From DASSBG01 sp035699085 (GTDB lineage: Bacteria; Pseudomonadota; Gammaproteobacteria; Xanthomonadales; Rhodanobacteraceae): a stretch of 64,000 nucleotides of DNA. The notes beneath the pieces are model-generated. The model saw only the letters and a list, made by a program, of their open reading frames with translations. It was not told where the DNA came from and made no database searches. The position numbers and the translations under genes were made by a program. The DNA is taken from positions 124,001 to 188,000 of the forward strand of contig DASSBG010000045.1 in assembly GCA_035699085.1 (NCBI GenBank), written 5' to 3'. Shown piece after piece: positions 21,300-29,289 of the stretch; position 1 is the first letter of the stretch; each line of letters opens with the position of its first letter.

Positions 21300-23693
21300 T
21301 CATCGGTCCGTGCGCGCGACATCCCGGGCCGCCAGCGGTACGGGCTCGACGCCGATGCCGGACAGTGCCTGTTGCGCCTGCCGTGTCAGCGTGAGCCTGC
21401 GCGCATCGGCCTGCCTGGCGAGGGCCGGCTTCGCGGATTGCCGCGCCCAAACGGCGAGCAGCCGCAGCACGTCAGCGTCGCCGCAGTGCGCGACATCGAG
21501 CCCCTCTTGCGCCAGCTGCGCAGCGGCTGCCTGGTGCGTGCGAACCGCGATGCTCAAGGCGACGACGCGCAGGGTGCTCAGGCTGGAGTCGTCGGCGTGC
21601 GGCGCACTGCGGGCGGCGCGCAATGAAGCCAGGGTGCGTTCCTTGTCACCTTTGACGGCTGCCGCCATGGCTTGCACCAGCGCGCGTTGGTAGTCGAAGG
21701 CACGGGAGTCACGCTGCGAGTCGGCGATGCGGTCAATGCGTGCGGCGATGCCACGCAGGGCGGAGGGCTCGGCATTGAGTGCCGCAGTGGCCTGCACCAG
21801 CAACATGGTCACCACGATGTTCTCGTTGGGTGGGCTGCTGCCGAGCTCCGCCAGCGCCTGGCGCGCGCCGTCCAGCGCCGCGGCGCTGTCACCGCGGTAC
21901 CACGATTGCAATGACTGCAGCAGCTGCGAGAAGGCTTGCCACAGCGGCTTGTGACCTTGCTGCGCCAGCCGCCCTACGTCGGCGACGAACGGTGTGGCGC
22001 TGTCGATGGCGCCGAGATTGATCAGGTCGATCGCGAGGTTGAGCGCGCTGCTGAGCTCCACCGTGCTGCTGCCTCGCTGCTGCGCCAGCTTCCACGCCCG
22101 CGCGTACAGCGGCACCGCCTCCAGCTTGCGGCCCTGGTCGATCATCAGGACGGCCAGGTTGTAGTCGTCGTTGACGATGTTGCCGTCGTCGCCGTTGGCG
22201 GTGTCGACCGCCAGCGACTGGCGGCGCGCGGCTTCGGCGGCCTTGGCGTCGCCTCGCGCCTGCGCTTGCAAGGCCAGGCTGCCGTACAGCCGGGACTGCT
22301 GACCGCGAAGATGGTAGGTGTCGATGATGTGCCGCGCTCGCTCGAGACTTGCCTCGGCGTCGCCCGTCTTGTGCAGGTGGGTGGCGGCGTCGGCCGCGGT
22401 CAGCTCGATCATCGCCTTGATGTTCGCTTTGGCGCCGGCGGCAGCTGCCGTCCGTGCCTGAGCCAGGCTCGTCAGCGCCTCGCGCGCGTGGCGCATGGCC
22501 ATGTCCAGCAGGCCCAGCTGCAGCCAGGCGGCCGCTTCCTCCGACGGCTGCCCCGCCCGCCTGGCGTCCGCGATCAGCGCGTGCAAGGTCTTGCGCGCCG
22601 CGTCCTGCTGGTCCGTGTACATCTGGGCGCGCGCCAGGCGCAGGCGCGCGGGGAGGAAATCGGGGTCGTTGCGCGCCATCAGCTCGAAATAAGGCTTGGC
22701 CCGGCGCCAATCACCGCGTACCGCTGCGTCCATGCCGCGGGCGAAGGTCTCCGCCAGGTAGGCATTGGGCGCGCTGGCCTCGAACGGCGGCTGCGCGATC
22801 GGATCGAGTTCCAGCCGGCCGCGGATCCGTGCCACCAATGCGACCGCGAGGCGAGCCGGTTTGGCGCCTTGCACGCTGACGTCGAAGGCCGTGTGCCAAC
22901 GGCCACGCTCGACGTGCGCCTCGAGCTGGTAAAGCCCGTCAAGCAGCTTGTCGAGGCGTGGGTGGATGACCGCGTTGGCGCCCGTGACCCGGCGCAGGTG
23001 CGTGTCGCGGTCCTCGCCCTCGGGCACGGCAAAATTCCATGCGCGACGAACCCTGGCCGTATCCAGCACGTCGACATCACCGTGATGCGACAGCAGGCTG
23101 GCGAGCAACGCCGGCAGCCCACGCTCGGTCCAGTCCAGCTCCGCTTCGCCCGTATGGTTGCCCAGTGGCGTGACTGCGATGCGCAGCGCCGATGTTGCCG
23201 GCGGCGCGTCTGCGTGCGGGATCAACCACAGGCCGACGCCGGTAATCACGATGATCGCTGCCGTTGCGGCCAGCCAACGCCAATGGGCCCGCGGGCGGGG
23301 TGGCTGCGCGGCGGGTGCGGTGGCTTGGTCGGTGTCGCCCGCCGCTGTCGCGGCTGGCGGCAGGACCGGGTCCAGCGGCGCGACCCATTGCAGGCCATGG
23401 CCGTAGACGGTGCGGATCACCTGCTGTCGCCCGCCGTCGTCGTCGAGCGCGCGGCGTGCCTTGTAGACGAGTTGACTGAGCGCGGCGTCCGTGACCGGCC
23501 GGCCGCGCCACAGCGTCTCGACCAGTTCGCGCTTGTCCAGCGCGCGCTGGCGCTGCTCGAGCAGCAGCAGGATCAGGTCGAATACCTTGGCTTCGAGTTC
23601 CACCGGCTCGCCGTCCCGCAGCAGCCGCCGGGTGGCCGGTTCAATGGTGAATCGGCCACTTTGGAAGGCAACGGCGGCGGTCTGCTCGGGCAT
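21300..23693 (-). CDS. Membrane-anchored winged-helix regulator with TPR-like C-terminus (CadC-like)
   Basis: A 797-residue regulator. Residues 10-108 form an OmpR/PhoB-type winged helix: FTIEPATRRLLRDGEPVELEAKVFDLILLLL, ELVETLWRGRPVTDAALSQLVYKARRAL and QVIRTVYGHGLQWVA (spread over that range). One membrane helix follows (WLAATAAIIVITGVGLWLIP, about 140-160). The exterior part starts with a TolB-like segment LRIAVTPLGNHTGEAELDW and then long helical repeats from about residue 300, rich in Ala/Leu/Arg and resembling TPRs. The layout is that of CadC-type one-component regulators sensing periplasmic signals. No partner gene is adjacent; the target is unknown. Confidence 0.85.
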   Translation of the reverse strand: MPEQTAAVAFQSGRFTIEPATRRLLRDGEPVELEAKVFDLILLLLEQRQRALDKRELVETLWRGRPVTDAALSQLVYKARRALDDDGGRQQVIRTVYGHGLQWVAPLDPVLPPAATAAGDTDQATAPAAQPPRPRAHWRWLAATAAIIVITGVGLWLIPHADAPPATSALRIAVTPLGNHTGEAELDWTERGLPALLASLLSHHGDVDVLDTARVRRAWNFAVPEGEDRDTHLRRVTGANAVIHPRLDKLLDGLYQLEAHVERGRWHTAFDVSVQGAKPARLAVALVARIRGRLELDPIAQPPFEASAPNAYLAETFARGMDAAVRGDWRRAKPYFELMARNDPDFLPARLRLARAQMYTDQQDAARKTLHALIADARRAGQPSEEAAAWLQLGLLDMAMRHAREALTSLAQARTAAAAGAKANIKAMIELTAADAATHLHKTGDAEASLERARHIIDTYHLRGQQSRLYGSLALQAQARGDAKAAEAARRQSLAVDTANGDDGNIVNDDYNLAVLMIDQGRKLEAVPLYARAWKLAQQRGSSTVELSSALNLAIDLINLGAIDSATPFVADVGRLAQQGHKPLWQAFSQLLQSLQSWYRGDSAAALDGARQALAELGSSPPNENIVVTMLLVQATAALNAEPSALRGIAARIDRIADSQRDSRAFDYQRALVQAMAAAVKGDKERTLASLRAARSAPHADDSSLSTLRVVALSIAVRTHQAAAAQLAQEGLDVAHCGDADVLRLLAVWARQSAKPALARQADARRLTLTRQAQQALSGIGVEPVPLAARDVARTDR

Positions 23694-24025
23694 AGGTCTG
23701 CAAGGCGCGGCTCGGGCTACGTATTACCACAAACTGTCCGCGCCGGTTGTTCAGCAATGGCGCTGTGGCTCTCCGATCGATCACGCGCAGCCGTCACCAG
23801 CGTGCCCGCCCGCTGGTCGCAGGTACGGCGTCGAAGGCAGGCAGGCTGTCTGTCGAGACGACGGGCCGAAGGCCTGCGGCCAGACAGGCTGGCCCAAGCG
23901 GTCGAATCAAAACGGATGATGCCCGACGGCCCGCATCGCGCGGCGGCTTGCCCGGCTGCCCAGGCCGGGCTGTGCCGCGCACGACCCTTTGCAAGCCCTC
24001 ATGCCGGCCGCCTGGGACTACACCG
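23694..24025. other. Intergenic stretch without recognised gene
   Basis: 332 nt lie between the starts and ends of two minus-strand units. Inverted CTGTCTG/CAGACAG motifs near 23848 and 23890 could form a hairpin downstream of cfa. Nothing else is recognisable; the promoter of the winged-helix regulator should lie at its left end. Confidence 0.4.
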
Positions 24026-25144
24026 CTAGCGCGGCACGCGGTAACCACCCGGCACACCATGCGGGCTGAGGGTGATCTGCCACAACTGGTCATGGCGCAC
24101 GCGGAACACCGCCGCCGAGCAGCCAAGGTAGAAGATCCACATGCGCCTGAAGCGCTCATCGTAGTTGGCCGACAGCTGCGGCCAGGCGGCGTCGAAGTTG
24201 GCCCGCCAGGCGGTGAGCGTGCGGTCGTAGTCGGCGCCGAAGTTGTGCCAGTCCTCGACCACGAAGAGGTTCTCCAGCGCGGGCGCCACCTGGCTGGCCG
24301 CGGGAATCATCGAGTTGGGGAAAATGTACTTCTCGATCCAGGGGTCGGGTCGCGCCGGTTCGCTGTTGCAGCCGATGCAGTGCAGCACCGACAGGCCGTC
24401 GTCCACCAGGCAGCGGCGCACGGTCTCGAAGTAGGCGCGGTAGTTCTTGCCGCCGACGTGCTCGAACATGCCGATCGAGTAGACCGCGTCGAAACGCTCG
24501 TCCAGCTCGCGGTAGTCCTGCAGCCGGATCTCGATCGGCAGGCCCTGGCAGAGCTCGCGCGCGTACTGCGCCTGCTCTGCGGAGACGGTGATGCCGACGC
24601 CCTCGACGCCGTACCGCTCGGCGGCAAACTTCAGCGCCTCGCCCCAGCCGCAGCCGATGTCGAGGACCCGCATCCCCGGCTTCAGCCGCAGCTTGCGGCA
24701 GACCAGGTCGAGCTTGGCCTCCTGCGCGTCGTCAAGGTTTTGCGCCTGGGCCCAGTAGCCGCAGGAATAGACCAGCCGCTTGCCAAGCATGGCGCTGAAC
24801 AGGTCATTGCCGAGGTCGTAGTGCTTGCGGCCCACCTCGAAGGCGTGGTCGCCCTTCTGCCTGTTGATGAAGCGCGCCTTGAGGTGCGCCAGCAAGGTAT
24901 CCAGCGTGCGCATCTGCTCGTCCAGATGGGAGCCAAGCACCTTGGTGAACATGCCGGCCATGTCCTCGACGTCCCACCAGCCGTCCATGTAGGCCTCGCC
25001 GAACGCCAGCGAGCCGTGCGCGAACACCCGCGGGTACAGCTCCGGGTTGTGCACCTGGATGTCGGTCGGCGCGCTGCCGTTGATGGTGATGCCGGCGTGC
25101 GTCAGCAGCTCCTCGGCGCGGGCTTTCAGCGAATCCTGGGTCAT
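24026..25144 (-). CDS. cfa: Cyclopropane-fatty-acyl-phospholipid synthase
   Basis: A 372-residue enzyme that adds a methylene group from S-adenosylmethionine across double bonds of membrane phospholipids. Seen are an N-terminal lipid-binding region (DIQVHNPELYPRVFAHGSLAFGEAYMDG over residues 28-55), HYDLGNDLFSAMLGKRLVYSCGYW, the SAM motif MRVLDIGCGWGEALKFAAERYG, SIGMFEHVGGKNYRAYF, and HNFGADYDRTLTAWRANF with the active-site Tyr and Glu/His region. Its ATG overlaps the DUF190 stop (ATGA), and GGGAGG lies upstream, so it is translationally coupled to the fluoride-riboswitch operon. It may also have its own promoter, not seen here. Confidence 0.95.
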   Translation of the reverse strand: MTQDSLKARAEELLTHAGITINGSAPTDIQVHNPELYPRVFAHGSLAFGEAYMDGWWDVEDMAGMFTKVLGSHLDEQMRTLDTLLAHLKARFINRQKGDHAFEVGRKHYDLGNDLFSAMLGKRLVYSCGYWAQAQNLDDAQEAKLDLVCRKLRLKPGMRVLDIGCGWGEALKFAAERYGVEGVGITVSAEQAQYARELCQGLPIEIRLQDYRELDERFDAVYSIGMFEHVGGKNYRAYFETVRRCLVDDGLSVLHCIGCNSEPARPDPWIEKYIFPNSMIPAASQVAPALENLFVVEDWHNFGADYDRTLTAWRANFDAAWPQLSANYDERFRRMWIFYLGCSAAVFRVRHDQLWQITLSPHGVPGGYRVPR

Positions 25145-25482
25145 GCGGGCCTCCCTTCAATGATGCCGAATTCGACGGCGTTGCGGGTGTACACGAGGTC
25201 GGCGCCAGCCTCGCGGACCAGGGCCAGCAGGGTGTCGCACTGCGCCGGGTCGACGATGAACTCCACCTTCAGCGGCAGGTCGTCGGCCAGCTCGAAAAAA
25301 TGCGTCTCGCGCAGCACGCCATGACGGCCGAAGCCGGCCACGGCGCGGAATACCGAACCGCCGCCGATGCCCTCGGCGCGCGCGCGCTCCAGCAGCCATT
25401 CGTGCAACAGCGTGCCACCGTGGCGCGCGTTGGCGTGCATGAAAAAGCGCAGGTACACCGCCTGGCGCGTGGTCATGGCCAT
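25141..25482 (-). CDS. DUF190 protein, CrcB partner
   Basis: A 113-residue protein of the DUF190 family. Its core is VYLRFFMHANARHGGTLLHE, WLLERARAEGIGGGSVFRAVAGFG and LKVEFIVDPAQCDTLLALV, the usual ferredoxin-like signal-transduction fold related to PII. DUF190 genes often sit next to crcB, and a regulatory or accessory role in fluoride export is suspected. I choose ATG 25482, which has AGGA 8 nt upstream; ATG 25509, which directly adjoins the crcB stop, lacks a ribosome site. The stop overlaps cfa by 4 nt. Confidence 0.8.
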   Translation of the reverse strand: MAMTTRQAVYLRFFMHANARHGGTLLHEWLLERARAEGIGGGSVFRAVAGFGRHGVLRETHFFELADDLPLKVEFIVDPAQCDTLLALVREAGADLVYTRNAVEFGIIEGRPA

Positions 25483-25509
25483 GCCCGAGATCCTGATCGT
25501 TCTCCCCAT

Positions 25510-25896
25510 TCAAGCCCGAGTGAGCACGCGGATCAAGCCGAGGCCGGCCAGCGTCATCAGCAGCGACCCCGCGACATGCAGCACAAGCTGCCCCGCAAAC
25601 CAGCCGTATTGCTGGCGCAGCAGCAGCGTCGTTGCTTCGGCCGAGAAGGTCGAAAAGGTTGTCAAGGCGCCGAGGAAACCAGTGACGACGGCCAGCCGCA
25701 GCTCGGGTGCCAGCGCCTGGAAGTGGGTGAAGGCGCCCAGCACCAGGCCGATCAGCAGGCCGCCCAGCAGGTTGGCCGCCAGCGTCCCCAGCGGCAGGGT
25801 CGGGAACAGCGGGTTCAGCCAGAGCCCAAGGCCCCACCGCAGCCAGGCGCCGAGCACGGCGCCAACGCCGATGGCAACGAATGCGGTGATGCCCAT
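25510..25896 (-). CDS. crcB: Fluoride efflux channel CrcB (Fluc)
   Basis: A 128-residue four-helix membrane protein forming the dimeric dual-topology fluoride channel. Signatures are VGAVLGAWLRWGL near the N-terminus (G-G-x-x-G-A-x-x-R-y type), PLGTLAANLLGGLLIGLVLG with the conserved Asn, and VTGFLGALTTFSTFSAEA with the T-T-F-S-T-F phenylalanine-box and sodium-site region. The helix-4 part is VLHVAGSLLMTLAGLGLI. GAGGAGG precedes ATG 25896. A fluoride riboswitch lies about 70 nt upstream. DUF190 and cfa follow as a tight operon. Confidence 0.95.
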   Translation of the reverse strand: MGITAFVAIGVGAVLGAWLRWGLGLWLNPLFPTLPLGTLAANLLGGLLIGLVLGAFTHFQALAPELRLAVVTGFLGALTTFSTFSAEATTLLLRQQYGWFAGQLVLHVAGSLLMTLAGLGLIRVLTRA

Positions 25897-25965
25897 CAAG
25901 CCTCCTCGTTCGTGCGAACCTGCCGGGTACCCCATACGCACGCACCCCGTTGCAGGCGCGCATGC

Positions 25966-26040
25966 TCCAGCAGGCATCATCAGCCGCGCCAAGTCAGCGG
26001 GGCGGTTCGTCGTCACGACGGGAGGCATGCCATCTCCCGC
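25966..26040 (-). promoter_or_regulatory. Fluoride riboswitch (crcB RNA motif)
   Basis: On the minus strand the sequence reads GGGAGATGGCATGCCTCCC, then after 14 nt AACCGCC and finally GCTGATGATGCCTGC. These are the conserved pieces of the fluoride aptamer: the GGAGATGGCAT...CCTCC stem-loop, the AACCGC pseudoknot strand and the GCTGATGATGCCT end. It ends about 70 nt before the crcB start, the usual position. Binding of fluoride should turn on crcB and whatever is cotranscribed. Confidence 0.9.
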
Positions 26041-26161
26041 GGGCATGGTAGCCCAGGTGCGGGGCGCCTGCGGAGGGGATGGATGTGGCACCGGGAGCAG
26101 GGCGAAGGGGAACTGGGGGCTACGGCGAAGCGGCGCGCGGCCTGTCGAAGCCCGGATGCAT

Positions 26162-26200
26162 CATAGGTGCGGTGAGCGAAGCGAACCCCAACAGCCGACG
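26162..26200 (+). repeat. Dispersed TAGGTTGG-type repeat, copy 1
   Basis: CATAGGTGCGGTGAGCGAAG, then CGAACCCCAACAGCCGACG. Related copies are at 28659-28693, 29102-29136 (inverted), 35201-35235 (inverted) and 42618-42656. The shared core is GGTGAGCGAAGCGAACCCCA. Confidence 0.7.
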
Positions 26201-26340
26201 CAGTCGGCAGCACGACCCGCGTCGCACCCGCGACGGAGCGCCGCCACGGCGCCGGACACGTCGGATCGTGCCGGGAGCAGGCCGCAGGGCGCAGGGACTT
26301 GCCTCAGCCCGGCCGCTCTTCCCTTTTGCCCAAGTTGCGC

Positions 26341-26346
26341 TAGAAT
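26341..26346 (+). promoter_or_regulatory. Candidate -10 box of the rpsP operon
   Basis: TAGAAT lies 67 nt upstream of the rpsP start, in TTGCGCTAGAATACGCC. No good -35 box sits at 17 bp (CTTCCC), so confidence is limited. Confidence 0.4.
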
Positions 26347-26412
26347 ACGCCGTTTGACCGCAGGCGATTCGCGGGTCGCAGTCGTCGCGGTGTCACTGGA
26401 GTGTTGCTTACC

Positions 26413-26667
26413 ATGGTCAGAATTCGTCTGGCGCGTGGCGGTGCCAAGGGCCGCCCGTTCTACCACGTCATCGTCACCGATCAGCGCAACAAGCGCGACG
26501 GGCGCAACATCGAGCGCCTGGGCTATTACAACCCGATCTGCTCGGGCGCCGAGAAGCGTCTGGAGCTGGACGTTGCCAAGGTTGACGCCTGGGTCGCCAA
26601 GGGCGCGCAGATGTCGGACAAGGTCCGCGCGCTGGTCAAGGAAGCCGGCAAGCAAGCCGCTGCGTGA
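26413..26667 (+). CDS. rpsP: 30S ribosomal protein S16
   Basis: An 84-residue ribosomal protein that starts MVRIRLARGGAKGRPFYHVI, the invariant S16 N-terminus, and continues VTDQRNKRDGRNIERLGYYNP. Length is normal. It is the first gene of the conserved rpsP-rimM-trmD-rplS operon. ATG 26413 is required by the invariant N-terminus; an upstream in-frame GTG would add four residues. The operon links ribosome assembly and tRNA modification. Confidence 0.97.
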   Translation: MVRIRLARGGAKGRPFYHVIVTDQRNKRDGRNIERLGYYNPICSGAEKRLELDVAKVDAWVAKGAQMSDKVRALVKEAGKQAAA

Positions 26668-26782
26668 ACACAGGGAGTCTCGGCGGTAGACTCGTTCGAG
26701 GCGAAAACGTGGCTGCGCGAGAGCAGGGTTTCGCCGGTTCGCCGGCCCATGGTGGTTCCATGGGCCAGGAATCGGCGGAAAT

Positions 26783-27343
26783 ATGAGCCGCGCAGACGCG
26801 TTTGCAGCCCGGACGATGTCTGCCGCCGAGACTCCAACCCGATGGGTGCCCGTCGGGCGCATCGTCGGTTTGCACGGAGTTCGCGGGGCGTTGCGGCTGG
26901 AGTCGTGGACGCAGCCGCGGCGGCGGATTTTCGATTACCGGCCGTGGCGCCTGGGCACTGCGAATGGTGCAACGGCCGAGTTCGACGGCGCCACCGGCCA
27001 GACGCATGGCAAGGGCCTGCTGGCCTTGCTGCCGGGCGTCGAGGATCGTGACCAGGCGCAGGCGTGGCTCGGCGCCGAGGTGGCGGTACCGCGATCGGTC
27101 CTGCCGCCGGCTGGCGAGGGTGAGTACTACTGGGCCGACCTCGAAGGACTCGAGGTGGTGACGCTGGAAGGCACCGGCCTCGGTCGGGTCAGCCATCTGG
27201 TCGCCACCGGCGCCAACGACGTGATGGTGGTACGGGACGGGCACGGGCGCGAGCGATTGCTGCCCTTCGTCCTCGACCACACGGTCCGCGAGGTCGACCT
27301 GCAGGCGGGTCGGATCGTGGTCGACTGGGATCCCGAGTTTTAG
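26783..27343 (+). CDS. rimM: Ribosome maturation factor RimM
   Basis: A 186-residue 16S processing factor that binds S19 and helps 30S head assembly. Residues 20-105 are the RimM N-terminal barrel, with VPVGRIVGLHGVRGALRLES at the start and GVEDRDQAQAWLGAEVAVPR. Residues 110-186 form the PRC-barrel domain (GEYYWADLEGLEVV, LGRVSHLVATGANDVMVV, LLPFVLDHTVREVDLQAGRI). ATG 26783 gives an N-terminal extension of about 15 residues; ATG 26816 is an alternative. It lies 115 nt after rpsP and 11 nt before trmD. Confidence 0.95.
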   Translation: MSRADAFAARTMSAAETPTRWVPVGRIVGLHGVRGALRLESWTQPRRRIFDYRPWRLGTANGATAEFDGATGQTHGKGLLALLPGVEDRDQAQAWLGAEVAVPRSVLPPAGEGEYYWADLEGLEVVTLEGTGLGRVSHLVATGANDVMVVRDGHGRERLLPFVLDHTVREVDLQAGRIVVDWDPEF

Positions 27344-27354
27344 CGGAGCGACCG

Positions 27355-28167
27355 ATGCGGATCGACGTCGTTACGCTGTTTCCCGAGCTGGTGCGCCAGG
27401 TGGCCACCGCCGGGGTGGTTGGACGCGCATTCGAGCGCGGCCTGCTGGAACTGGAAACGTGGAACCCGCGCGACCATGCGCGCGACCATTACCGCTCGGT
27501 CGACGACCGCCCGTTTGGCGGCGGGCCGGGGATGGTAATGATGATCGAGCCCGTGCGCGCGGCCCTGGACGCGGCGCGGGCGGCGGCGCCGGAGGCACCG
27601 CACGTGGTTTATCTCAGCCCGCAGGGAACGCGGCTGACGCAGGGCAGGGTGGCCGAGCTGGCGGCGATGCCGCGGCTGGTCCTGCTGTGCGGGCGTTACG
27701 AAGGCGTCGACGAGCGCCTGCTCGAACATGCGGTCGACGAGGAATTGTCGATCGGCGATTACGTGATTTCGGGCGGCGAGTTGGCGGCGGCGGTGGTGGT
27801 GGACGCGGTGGGTCGGTTGCAGGAGGGCGCGTTGAACGACGCGCAGTCCGCGCAGCAGGATTCGTTCTCGGACGGCTTGCTGGACTGCCCGCACTACACG
27901 CGGCCACCGCAGCATGCCTTCGGCGAGGTGCCGGCGGTGCTGCTGTCGGGCGACCACGCGGCCATCCGCCGCTGGCGCCTCAAGCAGGCGCTGGGGCGAA
28001 CCTGGTTGCGGCGGCCGGACCTGCTGCACGAGGTTGAACTGGACAGCGAGGCCCAGGCCCTGCTGGATGCATTCCGCCGCGAGCACGATGCTGGTGCGGC
28101 AAACGGCCCCTCCGCCGACGACGGCGACGGGCGCAAAATCGATGAAAAACCGGATGATGTGCCATGA
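27355..28167 (+). CDS. trmD: tRNA (guanine-N1)-methyltransferase
   Basis: A 270-residue SPOUT methyltransferase that makes m1G37 in tRNAs and so prevents +1 frameshifting. It begins MRIDVVTLFPELVRQVA, has the conserved DDRPFGGGPGMVMMIEPV near residue 50, and the knot segment VLLCGRYEGVDERLLEHAVDEELSIGDYVISGGELA spread over residues 109-146 with Y-E-G-V-D-E-R. The end carries a roughly 20-residue polar extension (DDGDGRKIDEKPDD). The stop overlaps the rplS start by 4 nt (ATGA), so the two are translationally coupled. Confidence 0.97.
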   Translation: MRIDVVTLFPELVRQVATAGVVGRAFERGLLELETWNPRDHARDHYRSVDDRPFGGGPGMVMMIEPVRAALDAARAAAPEAPHVVYLSPQGTRLTQGRVAELAAMPRLVLLCGRYEGVDERLLEHAVDEELSIGDYVISGGELAAAVVVDAVGRLQEGALNDAQSAQQDSFSDGLLDCPHYTRPPQHAFGEVPAVLLSGDHAAIRRWRLKQALGRTWLRRPDLLHEVELDSEAQALLDAFRREHDAGAANGPSADDGDGRKIDEKPDDVP

Positions 28168-28538
28168 ACAATATCGTTGAGCAGTTCGAAGCCGAACAGA
28201 TGACCCGCGAGCTCCCGGACTTTGGTCCCGGCGACACCGTGGTGGTCAACGTCAAGGTCAAGGAAGGTGCGCGCGAGCGCGTGCAGGCCTTCGAGGGCGT
28301 GGTGATCGCCAAGCGCAATCGCGGTCTGCATTCGGCCTTCACCGTGCGCAAGATGTCGCATGGCACCGGCGTCGAGCGCGTCTTCCAGTCGCACAGTGCG
28401 GCGATTGACTCGGTCTCGGTCAAGCGCAAGGGCAAGGTCCGCGCGGCCAAGCTCTACTACCTGCGCGGCCTTGAGGGCAAGGCGGCCCGCATCAAGGAAG
28501 ACATCGCCGCGGCCCAGCGCGCCAAGCGCGCCAAGTAA
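28164..28538 (+). CDS. rplS: 50S ribosomal protein L19
   Basis: A 124-residue L19 located at the 30S-50S interface. Seen are the N-terminal helix NIVEQFEAEQMTRELPDFGPGDTVVVNVKVKEG (over residues 3-35), VQAFEGVVIAKRNRGLHSAF, and FTVRKMSHGTGVERVFQSHS. It ends with a lysine/arginine/alanine-rich tail. ATG 28164 overlaps the trmD stop. It closes the operon: a 10-bp GC hairpin follows 22 nt after the stop. Confidence 0.97.
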   Translation: MNNIVEQFEAEQMTRELPDFGPGDTVVVNVKVKEGARERVQAFEGVVIAKRNRGLHSAFTVRKMSHGTGVERVFQSHSAAIDSVSVKRKGKVRAAKLYYLRGLEGKAARIKEDIAAAQRAKRAK

Positions 28539-28559
28539 CCCGCGTCACCCGCGATCCCG

Positions 28560-28582
28560 GCGCGCGGCCCCAGGCCGCGCGC
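28560..28582 (+). terminator. Hairpin after rplS
   Basis: GCGCGCGGCC and GGCCGCGCGC form a perfect 10-bp stem with a CCA loop. Only two T residues follow (TTCC), so it is a strong hairpin but a poor intrinsic terminator by the U-tract rule. Confidence 0.55.
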
Positions 28583-28658
28583 TTCCGCGCACCCGCGTTC
28601 CGCACCTCCGCGGGTATGCCCGCCATGCGTCCGTCTCTCGTGCCAGCTTGGCGGAGCG

Positions 28659-28693
28659 GTAGGTTGGCGGTGAGCCGCAGGCGAACCCCAACT
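28659..28693 (+). repeat. Dispersed TAGGTTGG-type repeat, copy 2
   Basis: GTAGGTTGGCGGTGAGCCGC, followed by AGGCGAACCCCAACT. It differs from copy 1 by CGCAGG for CGAAG in the loop, a compensatory-looking change in a short palindrome. Confidence 0.7.
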
Positions 28694-28742
28694 CTCCATG
28701 CCCGCCCTCGCCCCGCCAACAGCGACCGCTCGCTGTTGCTTT

Positions 28743-28781
28743 GCCTATTCCCGATTCTCCATTCCCCATTCCCGGCCCGAC
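28743..28781 (+). repeat. Dispersed ATTCCCCATTC repeat, copy 2
   Basis: GCCTATTCCCGATTCTCC, then ATTCCCCATTCCCGGCCCGAC. It is nearly identical to copy 3 at 29231-29272, 450 nt downstream. Confidence 0.7.
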
Positions 28782-28799
28782 AGCAGCAGCGGTCGTGCT

Positions 28800-29060
28800 C
28801 CGCGCGAGTTCTTTTCTCTGCTTGGCCAGAGAAAAGTAACCAAAAGAGAGGCCACCCCGGTCCGGCGCCCACGGCCTTTCGGCCGCGGGTTCGTGAGCCG
28901 GCCGGGCTTATCCGACAGTGCGCCCCTGCACTGTCGGAAAAGTCGCTCGCGTCCATGCGAGCGACCCCTCGGGCTGATACCGTCCGGCCCGCCGCCGTAC
29001 AGGGGACCCAAAGGCGGGCGCTCGCCGCAGGATCAAGTATCCCGCTTCGTCTCAAGCCGT
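28800..29060. repeat. Long dispersed repeat (AGAAAAGTAACCAAAAGAG type)
   Basis: The segment carries GCTTGGCCAGAGAAAAGTAA, CCAAAAGAGAGGCCACCCCGG, CGGGTTCGTGAGCCGGCCGG and ATCCGACAGTGCGCCCCTGC. From general knowledge, this string of motifs is found as an intergenic repeat in many Xanthomonadales and pseudomonads, where it is often mis-annotated as a hypothetical protein. Limits are approximate. Confidence 0.55.
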
Positions 29061-29101
29061 GTGTGCCGGATCGTTATTGACGGCGCGAGTGCGGGCATGG
29101 C

Positions 29102-29136
29102 GTGTTGGGGTTCGCTGCGCTCACCGCCAACCTACC
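29102..29136 (-). repeat. Dispersed TAGGTTGG-type repeat, copy 3 (inverted)
   Basis: GTTGGGGTTCGCTGCGCTCA, followed by CCGCCAACCTACC. It is the reverse complement of the copies at 28659 and 42618. Confidence 0.7.
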
Positions 29137-29230
29137 GCTTCGCCAACCTGCGTGGCGCGTCGGCGCGCTGTTGGTCGGCGACGTCGGCGCCGATTGGTTC
29201 GGCCCAATCCCCTTGCGGCCCGGCGCGTGC

Positions 29231-29272
29231 TTTGCCTATTCCCGATTCTCCATTCCCCATTCCCGGCGCGAC
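29231..29272 (+). repeat. Dispersed ATTCCCCATTC repeat, copy 3
   Basis: TTTGCCTATTCCCGATTC, then TCCATTCCCCATTCCCGGCG. It lies 18 nt before the fimX stop codon on the other strand. Confidence 0.7.
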
Positions 29273-29289
29273 GACAGCGGTCGCGCCGC

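Larger units (their letters stand above)
25897..26412. other. Divergent intergenic region crcB / rpsP
   Basis: 516 nt hold the fluoride riboswitch (25966-26040), one copy of the dispersed GGTGAGCGAAGCGAACCCC motif (26162-26200) and a candidate -10 box for rpsP at 26341. No gene is seen. Confidence 0.6.
28539..29289. other. Repeat-rich intergenic island between rplS and fimX
   Basis: 751 nt contain no credible gene. In order: the rplS hairpin, TAGGTTGG copy 2 (28659-28693), ATTCCCCATTC copy 2 (28743-28781), a long AAAAGTAACCAAAAG-type repeat (28800-29060), an inverted TAGGTTGG copy (29102-29136) and ATTCCCCATTC copy 3 (29231-29272). Open frames across it are spurious. Confidence 0.65.
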
